DNA of 6,505 nucleotides, taken from positions 1-6,505 of the forward strand of contig JAGWUW010000160.1 in the NCBI GenBank assembly GCA_028868235.1. The letters are read 5' to 3'. A model generated the notes under the pieces. That model saw only the letters and a list, made by a program, of their open reading frames with translations, was not told where the DNA came from and made no database searches. Positions 1 to 5,316 of the stretch are shown here, piece by piece. Each line of letters opens with the position of its first letter. Positions within the stretch are counted from its first letter, which is position 1. A program made the position numbers and the translations under genes. The stretch comes from Betaproteobacteria bacterium (lineage in GTDB: Bacteria; Pseudomonadota; Gammaproteobacteria; Burkholderiales; Rhodocyclaceae).

Positions 1-533
1 GCCGAGAACAGGCTGGAGCCGAGCAGCCAGATCGGCACCTCGGTGCCGGCGCCGGGCACGGCAACGACTTGCTGGTCCGGCTGGCGGGGGCCGAGCAGGC
101 GCTGCAGTTCGGCGACGTCGCGCGGGAAATCAGCCTCGGTTTCGACGCGGTCGCGGCGCAGGGCGCGCATGGTCAGGCCATCGGTGCCCGGAGCGCGGCC
201 GAGGCCGAGGTCGATGCGGCCGGGGTAGAGTTCGGCCAGCGTGCCAAAGGCTTCGGCAACGACCAGCGGCGCGTGGTTGGGCAGCATGATGCCGCCGGAA
301 CCGACCCGGATGCGCTGGGTATTGCCGGCGATATGGCCGACCAGCACGGCGGTGGCCGAGCTGGCGATGCCCGGCATGTTGTGGTGCTCGGCCAGCCAGT
401 AGCGGGCGTAGCCGAGCGCTTCGACGTGGTGGGCGGTGCGCAGCGAGATGGCCAGGGCGCCGGCCACTGTGCCGCCTTCGCGGATGGCGACGAGGTCGAG
501 CATCGAGAGCTTGAGGTTGGCGAGCGGGTTCAT
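1..533 (-). CDS. YhbW-like luciferase-family (LLM class) flavin-dependent oxidoreductase, C-terminus cut by window edge
   Basis: The frame is open from the ATG at 533-531 to the left edge, giving 177 residues of a protein that in this family is usually about 330. It follows E. coli YhbW closely as I recall that sequence: WLAEHHN at 46-52, the glycine-rich [13 protein letters not shown] at 78-90, [16 protein letters not shown] at 103-118, FPRDVAEL at 136-143 and PIWLLGSS at 167-174. These are typical of the bacterial-luciferase-like TIM-barrel monooxygenases that use reduced FMN. YhbW's substrate is not known to me, so no reaction is assigned. No signal peptide or membrane segment is seen, so it is probably cytoplasmic. 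The start follows an AAAGGA Shine-Dalgarno (540-545 on the plus strand) and overlaps the transporter stop in an ATGA, which suggests translational coupling as the last visible gene of the cluster. Family is confident, function is not. Confidence 0.9.
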   Translation of the reverse strand, partial: MNPLANLKLSMLDLVAIREGGTVAGALAISLRTAHHVEALGYARYWLAEHHNMPGIASSATAVLVGHIAGNTQRIRVGSGGIMLPNHAPLVVAEAFGTLAELYPGRIDLGLGRAPGTDGLTMRALRRDRVETEADFPRDVAELQRLLGPRQPDQQVVAVPGAGTEVPIWLLGSSLFS

Positions 534-1447
534 GCGCTTTCCTTTGGTGTGATGAGCGCCGGGTTGCGCCGGCTGGCCGCCCAGCCGAGCAGCGAGAGCA
601 GGGCGAGGCCGCCGCCGATGAGCAGGATGCCAGCGATTTCAGTGCCCTTGAAGGATTCGCCGAAGGTGAGACGCGACGACAGGATGGCGACGACCGGCGT
701 GCCGAGCACCGACAGGCTGGCTTCCCAGGCCGGCACGCGGTCAAGGATGTAGATCCACAACCACCAGCACATCGCCGTACTGGCTACCGACATGAAGAGC
801 AGGATGCCGGCGTAGGCGGGCGTCCAGTGCGTGGCCGGCTCGGGGACGACGAGGGCGATCAGGATGAGAGGCACGGCGCCGAGGATCATCTGCCAGGCAG
901 TGAGCGTCAGCAGGTCGACCGGCGTGACGGCACGCAGGCGCTTGATCAGGATGGTGCCACTGGCCCAGCACAAGGCCGCCATCAGGCCGAGAAACTTGCT
1001 GAACAGGCTGGCGTGCATGTCCCACGGTTCGATGATGAGCAGCAGGCCGGTCAGCGTGCTGGCGGCGGCCAGCCATTGCTTGCCGCGCACCCGTTCGCCG
1101 AGCAGCGGCCAGGCGAGCAGCAGGGTCCAGATCGGCATGGTGAAGATGAGGACTGCCGTCTTGCCGGGGCCCCCTTCGACCAGCGCCCAGGTCTGGAAGA
1201 ACATGAAGCCGGCGACCTGGGTGAAGCCGATGCCGATGGTCTGAACGGGGGCGACCAGCGTCAGTCGGCGCCCGGTGAGCTTGAGTGCGACGAGCAGCGA
1301 CAGTGCGCCGCCGACGCAGCGTTCAGCGGCGAAAGTGAAGGGCGGCGCGTAGGCCAGGCCCTGCTTGGCGAGCACCCAGGTGTAGCCCCAGGTCAGGGAC
1401 AGGACGGCGAGGGCGATGGCCGGCAACCAGCGGCGGTATGCGTTCAT
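530..1447 (-). CDS. EamA/DMT-superfamily ten-helix transporter
   Basis: A 305-residue, very hydrophobic protein with the length and repeat structure of EamA (RhaT/YdcZ-like drug/metabolite) transporters: two tandem halves, roughly residues 10-139 and 150-288, each predicted to hold five helices. The first half ends in the family-typical [20 protein letters not shown] (about 105-124) and the second in the matching [16 protein letters not shown] region. It sits in the inner membrane. Members export or import varied small molecules (amino acids, metabolites, drugs), and the substrate cannot be read from sequence. The gene starts 63 bases after the ene-reductase stop and its TGA overlaps the ATG of the next flavoenzyme, so it is probably part of one transcript with both. 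Export of a reactive or reduced product is a context inference only. The Shine-Dalgarno is weak (AGAGAA just upstream of ATG). Confidence 0.92.
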   Translation of the reverse strand: MNAYRRWLPAIALAVLSLTWGYTWVLAKQGLAYAPPFTFAAERCVGGALSLLVALKLTGRRLTLVAPVQTIGIGFTQVAGFMFFQTWALVEGGPGKTAVLIFTMPIWTLLLAWPLLGERVRGKQWLAAASTLTGLLLIIEPWDMHASLFSKFLGLMAALCWASGTILIKRLRAVTPVDLLTLTAWQMILGAVPLILIALVVPEPATHWTPAYAGILLFMSVASTAMCWWLWIYILDRVPAWEASLSVLGTPVVAILSSRLTFGESFKGTEIAGILLIGGGLALLSLLGWAASRRNPALITPKESA

Positions 1448-1460
1448 GTTGTTCTCTGTT

Positions 1461-1490
1461 GGCCGCGCCCGGTTTTTCCGGTGCGCGGCC
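1461..1490 (-). other. Strong intergenic hairpin between the ene-reductase and transporter genes
   Basis: GGCCGCGC at 1461-1468 pairs perfectly with GCGCGGCC at 1483-1490, and the inner CCGG arms (1469-1472 and 1478-1481) extend it to about 12 base pairs with one bulge around a five-base loop. On the transcribed minus strand no U-run follows, so this is not a canonical intrinsic terminator. It more likely stabilises or partially insulates the upstream ene-reductase message from the transporter message, whose start codon lies 13 bases beyond the stem. On the plus strand T-rich sequence follows at 1501-1512, but no plus-strand gene precedes it. Confidence 0.6.
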
Positions 1491-1510
1491 TGGGGTTGGG
1501 GTTTTTGTTT

Positions 1511-2596
1511 TTAGGCGGCGAGCGTCGGGTAGTCGGTGTAACCCTCGGCGCCCCCTCCATAGAGCTTGTCGGCACGCAATTCGTTCAACGGCGCATTCTC
1601 GCGCAGACGGCGGACGAGGTCGGGGTTGCTGATGAACGGGCGGCCGTAGGCGACCAGGTCGGCTAGGTGGTCGCTGATGGCCTGCTTGCCCAGTTCCTTG
1701 GTATAGCCGTTGTTGACCATCCAGGCGCCGGGGAAGCGGCTGCGCAGCGCGGCATAGTCAAAGGCAGGAACGCCTTCCGGCTCGCGGGCACCGCCGGTTT
1801 CGCCCTCGATCATGTGCAGGTAGGCCAGACCAAGCGGGGCCAGCTGCTCGACGACGTAGCCGTAGGTGGCCTGCGGGCTGCTGTCGCGCGGCGCGGTGAA
1901 GGTGGTCAGCGGACTGAGGCGGATGCCGGTGCGGCCGGCGCCGATTTCGGCGATGACGGCATGAGTGACTTCCAGCAGCAGGCGGGCGCGGTTTGCGATA
2001 CTGCCGCCGTATGGGCCGCTGCGGTCATTGACGCTGTCGCGCAGGAACTGCTCGATCAGGTAAGTGTTGGCAGCGTGGATTTCGACGCCGTCGAAGCCGG
2101 CGGTAATCGCATTGCGGGCGGCGCGGCGGTAGTCGTCGATCAGTGCCGGGATTTCATCGTCGTGCAGGGCGCGCGGCTTGGAAACTGGGATGAAGCCTTC
2201 TCGGGTGAAGGTCGAGGCATCGGCCGCCTTGTCGGTAGATGATACCGGTACTTCACCGTCCGGTAGCAGGGAGAGGTGGGAGATGCGTCCGACGTGCCAG
2301 AGTTGCAGCACGATCTTGCCGCCTTCGGCATGGACGGCCTTGGTCACGGCCTGCCAGGCGGCGACCTGTTCAGCGGACCAGATTCCCGGGGTGTCGAGAT
2401 AGCCTTGGGCGGTCGGGCTGATCGGGCTGGCCTCGGCGACAATCAGGCCAGCTGTGGCGCGCTGGCGGTAGTACTCGACGGTGAGCGGACCGGGTTTGTT
2501 GCCTTCGATGGCACGGTTGCGCGTCAGCGGGGCCATGACGATGCGGTTGGCAAGAGTGATGTCGCCTATCTTGATCGGATCGAACAGGGTATTCAT
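1511..2596 (-). CDS. NemA-like Old Yellow Enzyme family NAD(P)H-dependent alkene reductase
   Basis: A 361-residue flavoenzyme matching the class I Old Yellow Enzymes (NemA, PETN reductase, OYE1) in length and order. Visible landmarks are the N-terminal NRIVMAPLTR with the FMN-tuning Thr25, LQLWHVGR at 97-104 with Gln98 and Trp100, the substrate-binding pair His174/Asn177 in VEIHAANTYL, the proton-donor Tyr179, Arg226 in GIRLSP, the FMN-phosphate loop YGRPFISNPDL at 317-327, and the C-terminal GGGAEGYTDYP at 347-357. Such enzymes are soluble FMN proteins that reduce activated C=C bonds and some nitro compounds or nitrate esters with NAD(P)H; NemA acts on N-ethylmaleimide and other electrophiles. 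E. coli NemA has His-x-x-His where this protein has His-x-x-Asn as in OYE1. The start has AAGGAG six bases upstream. A repressor operator covers the predicted promoter. The exact natural substrate is unknown. Confidence 0.95.
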   Translation of the reverse strand: MNTLFDPIKIGDITLANRIVMAPLTRNRAIEGNKPGPLTVEYYRQRATAGLIVAEASPISPTAQGYLDTPGIWSAEQVAAWQAVTKAVHAEGGKIVLQLWHVGRISHLSLLPDGEVPVSSTDKAADASTFTREGFIPVSKPRALHDDEIPALIDDYRRAARNAITAGFDGVEIHAANTYLIEQFLRDSVNDRSGPYGGSIANRARLLLEVTHAVIAEIGAGRTGIRLSPLTTFTAPRDSSPQATYGYVVEQLAPLGLAYLHMIEGETGGAREPEGVPAFDYAALRSRFPGAWMVNNGYTKELGKQAISDHLADLVAYGRPFISNPDLVRRLRENAPLNELRADKLYGGGAEGYTDYPTLAA

Positions 2597-2636
2597 GCAC
2601 TTCTCCTTGATGGGTGTTGGAACTTGGGGTGGCTTG

Positions 2637-2655
2637 ATTAGACCGGTCGTCTAGT
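2637..2655. repeat. 19-base repeat, copy 1: TetR-family operator upstream of the ene-reductase
   Basis: ATTAGACCGGTCGTCTAGT occurs here and, base for base, at 3312-3330. Within it TAGAC (2639-2643) and GTCTA (2649-2653) form a perfect inverted repeat with a five-base spacer, and GACCGGTC (2641-2648) is a second, slightly offset palindrome. Size and symmetry fit a TetR-family dimer site, and TAGAC/GTCTA half-sites resemble the NemR box of E. coli as I recall it. Placement over the promoters of both the repressor and the ene-reductase makes it the likely binding site of the neighbouring NemR-like protein. Confidence 0.87.
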
Positions 2656-2667
2656 GGTTGGGGTCAA
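2637..2667 (-). promoter_or_regulatory. Predicted promoter of the ene-reductase gene, overlapped by operator
   Basis: On the minus strand TTGACC (2662-2667) can serve as -35 and TCTAAT (2637-2642) as -10. Their 19-base spacing is longer than ideal, so the exact hexamers are uncertain. The dyad operator lies in the spacer and -10, the position expected for repression by steric block. The -35 hexamer abuts the T-tract of the upstream repressor terminator, so this gene probably starts its own transcript and does not rely on read-through. Confidence 0.5.
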
Positions 2668-2691
2668 AAAATGGCCGCTGCGTCAGCGGCC
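2666..2691 (-). terminator. Intrinsic terminator of the NemR-like repressor gene
   Basis: On the minus strand GGCCGCTG, a three-base loop ACG and CAGCGGCC form a perfect 8-base-pair stem followed at once by ATTTTTT (the plus-strand A-run 2666-2671). It begins 19 bases past the repressor stop codon. It separates the repressor from the ene-reductase, so these form two transcription units and not a single nemRA-style operon. Confidence 0.88.
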
Positions 2692-2710
2692 GCCGTTGGG
2701 GTTGTATCGC

Positions 2711-3292
2711 TCAGGGGGACAGCAGCTTGCGGGTGAAGTCCATCGCGTTCTCCACGGCCACGGTGTCGCGGTGCAGCTTGCCGAGCAGGCTGGCCCCCAG
2801 CCACATCTGGTAAAGGGTCAGGGCGGTCGACTTCGCTTCCAGCGCCTTGATCGAGCCGTCGGCGATGCCGGCTTCGATGATGCGGGCGATGCGCTGCACG
2901 ATCTGGTCGGTGCCGTCGCGCAGCGTGATGCGCATGGCGTCGGACAGGTCGGCCACTTCGCCGGCCAGCTTGACGACCAGGCATTTTTGCTCGGCACAGG
3001 CATCGCGCTGCTTGACCAGCCAGCGCTGCCAGTAGCGCATCAGGCGCTCGTGTCCGGAGGTGGCTTCGGTGCTAAACAGTTCGTCGAGATCGGCCAGGTA
3101 GTGGTCGAAATACTCCTGCAACAGGGCCTGACCATACTGCTCCTTGGATTCGAAGTAGTGATAGAAGGAACCCTTGGGCACGCCGGCCGAAGTCAGGATT
3201 TCAGTCAATCCGACGCTCGCGAAGCCTTTCCCCGCGATGATGCGGTGGCCGGTTTCTAGGATGTGCTGACGGGTATCGTGACGTGCATTCAT
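2711..3292 (-). CDS. NemR-like TetR-family transcriptional repressor
   Basis: A 193-residue TetR-family protein. The N-terminal helix-turn-helix spans about residues 7-52 and contains the signature GVPKGSFYHYFESKE (37-51). The C-terminal ligand domain aligns with E. coli NemR: AEQKCLVVKLAGEVADLSDAMR (100-121) matches the NemR stretch around Cys106, and LGASLLGK (165-172) matches the stretch ending at Lys175. Thus Cys104 and Lys172 occupy the positions of the NemR Cys-Lys redox switch that responds to reactive chlorine and electrophiles. Cys99 is a second nearby thiol. The gene lies directly upstream of an ene-reductase, the same partnership as nemR-nemA, and an identical operator precedes both genes, predicting autoregulation and derepression of the reductase by electrophiles. 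Start ATG follows a weak Shine-Dalgarno (CTGCTTTGC region), so start choice rests on the alignment. Repressor role is inferred from the family. Confidence 0.93.
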   Translation of the reverse strand: MNARHDTRQHILETGHRIIAGKGFASVGLTEILTSAGVPKGSFYHYFESKEQYGQALLQEYFDHYLADLDELFSTEATSGHERLMRYWQRWLVKQRDACAEQKCLVVKLAGEVADLSDAMRITLRDGTDQIVQRIARIIEAGIADGSIKALEAKSTALTLYQMWLGASLLGKLHRDTVAVENAMDFTRKLLSP

Positions 3293-3311
3293 GCAAAGCA
3301 GTTTAGGGTAA

Positions 3312-3330
3312 ATTAGACCGGTCGTCTAGT
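3312..3330. repeat. 19-base repeat, copy 2: operator upstream of the repressor gene
   Basis: This is identical in sequence and orientation to 2637-2655, with TAGAC at 3314-3318 and GTCTA at 3324-3328. The flanking bases differ between the two copies, so conservation stops at the edges of the element, which indicates a selected protein-binding site and not a recent segmental duplication. It lies 20 bases upstream of the repressor start codon. Confidence 0.87.
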
Positions 3331-3340
3331 AAAGTTTCAG
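3312..3340 (-). promoter_or_regulatory. Predicted autoregulated promoter of the repressor gene
   Basis: On the minus strand CTGAAA (3335-3340) and TCTAAT (3312-3317) are separated by exactly 17 bases, giving a plausible sigma-70 promoter with a good -10 and a fair -35. The operator fills the spacer and the -10, so the bound repressor would exclude polymerase. Hexamers are assigned by eye. Confidence 0.6.
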
Positions 3341-3376
3341 AAATTATTTCCGGTGGTTTTTTCCCGCAATCCCCGG

Positions 3377-3392
3377 CGTGACTTTTCTCACG
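3377..3392. promoter_or_regulatory. CRP-like dyad CGTGA-N6-TCACG
   Basis: CGTGA (3377-3381), six bases CTTTTC, then TCACG (3388-3392) is a perfect 5+5 inverted repeat containing the GTGA-N6-TCAC core of CRP/Vfr sites (full consensus TGTGA-N6-TCACA, one mismatch per half). It lies 64 bases upstream of the small plus-strand gene. A -10-like TAGCAT at 3414-3419 would place the start point near 3426, exactly 41.5 bases from the dyad centre, the class II activator geometry. Protein identity and activation are inference; another CRP/FNR-family member is possible. Confidence 0.55.
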
Positions 3393-3413
3393 GTAGATTT
3401 TTGTGTGTTTCGC

Positions 3414-3419
3414 TAGCAT
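3414..3419 (+). promoter_or_regulatory. Possible -10 element of the 58-residue gene
   Basis: TAGCAT matches four of six bases of TATAAT. No convincing -35 hexamer is visible upstream, which would be normal for an activator-dependent promoter using the CRP-like dyad at 3377-3392. The call depends largely on that spacing. Confidence 0.4.
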
Positions 3420-3455
3420 CTTCGACATACCAATAATTCGAAAGGCAGGTTGGAG

Positions 3456-3632
3456 ATGTCTGTATCGATCGAAGTCAGAAACCCCAATGGCGGCTGGTTT
3501 CAGCTAGTGGATGGCGTGAAGGAAAAAGGAGAACTGGTCGAGGAATGGATTGATCTCGCCCACGAGCTCTATCCGGCCAGCGAGGTCCGTGTTGTGGAGG
3601 TGCCGGAGCTGTCCAAGACAGCCTGTCACTGA
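3456..3632 (+). CDS. Small acidic protein of unknown function (58 aa)
   Basis: I do not recognise this protein. From ATG 3456 it has 58 residues: a start MSVSIEVRNPNGGWFQLVDG that looks like a short beta hairpin, a charged helix KEKGELVEEWIDLAHELYP (about 22-40), a strand EVRVVEVPEL (43-52) and a Cys-His C-terminus. It is acidic, lacks a signal peptide or membrane segment, and is probably cytosolic. AAGGCAGG at 3442-3449 gives a Shine-Dalgarno six bases before ATG; an in-frame TTG at 3450 would add two residues (Met-Glu) and is less well placed. Codon use resembles neighbouring genes. It has its own upstream regulatory region and a strong terminator directly downstream, so it is a single-gene unit convergent with tyrS. 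Support for it being real is this architecture; the role is unknown. Confidence 0.78.
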   Translation: MSVSIEVRNPNGGWFQLVDGVKEKGELVEEWIDLAHELYPASEVRVVEVPELSKTACH

Positions 3633-3642
3633 GCCACAAGCG

Positions 3643-3690
3643 CCCCAAAAAGAAACCCCGGTCTCCGCAAGGAGCAACCGGGGTTTTTAT
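3643..3690. terminator. Bidirectional intrinsic terminator between the small gene and tyrS
   Basis: AAACCCCGGT (3653-3662) pairs with ACCGGGGTTT (3677-3686), continued inside by CTCC/GGAG around a GCAA tetraloop, with a two-base bulge (3675-3676). On the plus strand TTTTTAT follows the GC stem. On the minus strand the complement of 3647-3655 supplies TTTCTTTTT. It therefore can end both the small plus-strand gene (stop at 3632) and tyrS (stop at 3712), which converge on it. Confidence 0.93.
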
Positions 3691-3711
3691 TGGGGATAGT
3701 GCGTTCAGGTC

Positions 3712-4986
<1,275 letters not shown>

Positions 4987-5007
4987 TGCATTTTCTCCAC
5001 GGAACAG

Positions 5008-5022
5008 GCACCGGCCTGGTGC
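5008..5022 (-). other. Small hairpin in the tyrS leader
   Basis: GCACC (5008-5012) and GGTGC (5018-5022) form a perfect five-base-pair stem with a five-base loop. If transcription of tyrS starts near 5034 this lies in the 5' untranslated region, about 20 bases upstream of the start codon. No attenuator or T-box features accompany it. Confidence 0.4.
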
Positions 5023-5048
5023 TAAAAATTCGAACCGGCAATTTTAGC
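5021..5048. promoter_or_regulatory. A/T-rich dyad overlapping the tyrS promoter
   Basis: GCTAAAA (5021-5027) and TTTTAGC (5042-5048) are a perfect seven-base inverted repeat; allowing one extra A the arms extend to AATT on each side. The dyad covers the predicted extended -10 of tyrS and is placed where an operator would act. It could equally be a hairpin in a transcript starting further upstream. Confidence 0.45.
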
Positions 5049-5049
5049 A
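5041..5049 (-). promoter_or_regulatory. tyrS: Probable extended -10 promoter of tyrS
   Basis: On the minus strand TGCTAAAAT fits the extended -10 pattern TG-n-TATAAT with one mismatch. The -35 region 17 bases upstream is poor, as is common for extended -10 promoters. A start near 5034 would give a leader of about 47 bases ahead of the tyrS ATG. Confidence 0.5.
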
Positions 5050-5208
5050 GAGCACGGAGCCTGCTGCCGGTAGTCGATCCGGAGATTCAACGTGTTGAGA
5101 GTTTTCTGGGGATGCCGGATTGAGGACATGTCCGAGTAGGCGCAAGTCTTGTTGTCGGAGGTCAACACCAGGCGACCAAATCCGGTGATAGGATGAACCA
5201 AGGCCCGG

Positions 5209-5224
5209 AGCGTACGACTACGCT
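5209..5224. other. Perfect 6-bp inverted repeat upstream of the kinase gene
   Basis: AGCGTA (5209-5214), a four-base spacer CGAC and TACGCT (5219-5224) form a perfect dyad about 90 bases before the kinase start. It could be a regulator site or an RNA hairpin; no T-run follows, so it is not an intrinsic terminator. Confidence 0.4.
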
Positions 5225-5273
5225 TGACGAATGAGGCTGAGTAGATAGGCGCTTGGTAACGGATTTCAACCTG

Positions 5274-5298
5274 CGACGGTCGTAGAACGTCGATTTTT
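5274..5298 (+). other. Weak hairpin followed by T-run just before the kinase Shine-Dalgarno
   Basis: CGACG (5274-5278) pairs with CGTCG (5288-5292) and is followed by ATTTTT. It has the outline of a weak intrinsic terminator or attenuator two bases upstream of the GGAGG. The five-base-pair stem with a nine-base loop is marginal. Confidence 0.3.
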
Positions 5299-5299
5299 C

Positions 5300-5316
5300 G
5301 GAGGTGGAAAGCGTTG
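5300..5316 (+). promoter_or_regulatory. Shine-Dalgarno and TTG start of the sensor kinase
   Basis: GGAGG at 5300-5304 lies nine bases before TTG 5314-5316. In-frame upstream sequence reaches a TAA at 5257 with no ATG or GTG, and the residues immediately after TTG (KSHKISKPDRFW) are the positively charged cytoplasmic lead expected before the first membrane helix. This decides the start as TTG. Confidence 0.8.

Larger units (their letters stand above)
4987..5313. other. Divergent intergenic region between tyrS and the sensor kinase
   Basis: These 327 bases hold no convincing gene. They contain the probable tyrS promoter and two overlapping dyads near the tyrS end (5008-5048), a six-base-pair hairpin at 5209-5224, a weak hairpin followed by ATTTTT at 5274-5298, and the kinase Shine-Dalgarno at 5300-5304. 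No confident sigma-70 promoter for the kinase was found by eye: TTGACG at 5224-5229 lacks a well-spaced -10. A 104-codon minus-strand reading frame from a TTG at 5336 crosses the region but has no family resemblance and overlaps the kinase start. Confidence 0.7.

Noticed and set aside
130..744. 204-codon minus-strand frame overlapping the LLM oxidoreductase in another frame
   Set aside because: Arg/Pro/Ala-rich out-of-frame translation; the true frame reads through to the window edge and matches YhbW.
69..752. 227-codon plus-strand open frame opposite the LLM oxidoreductase and transporter end
   Set aside because: Both minus-strand genes beneath it are recognised families; no Shine-Dalgarno or homologous motif supports the plus frame.
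827..1666. 279-codon plus-strand open frame opposite the transporter
   Set aside because: Antisense to a clear EamA gene; composition is rich in Gly, Asp, Gln and Arg without hydrophobic core pattern, a reverse-complement artefact.
1667..2242. 191-codon plus-strand open frame opposite the ene-reductase
   Set aside because: Shadow of a complete OYE gene with intact catalytic residues.
2654..3259. 201-codon plus-strand open frame opposite the repressor
   Set aside because: It is antisense to the NemR-like gene and begins inside the operator/terminator region; no protein features.
2637..3330. The 19-base repeats as mobile-element ends or attachment sites
   Set aside because: They are short, in direct orientation, sit over promoters, and flank an ordinary regulator gene with no transposase or integrase; an operator pair explains them better.
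3450..3455. TTG 3450 as start of the small gene
   Set aside because: ATG 3456 has a better-spaced Shine-Dalgarno (3442-3449) and is the common start; TTG would add only two residues.
5021..5048. Possible tRNA or tRNA fragment on the minus strand (GGTTCGAAT and ACCA)
   Set aside because: The T-arm bases flanking the loop do not pair and no D-arm or anticodon arm is present, so it is not called as a tRNA gene.
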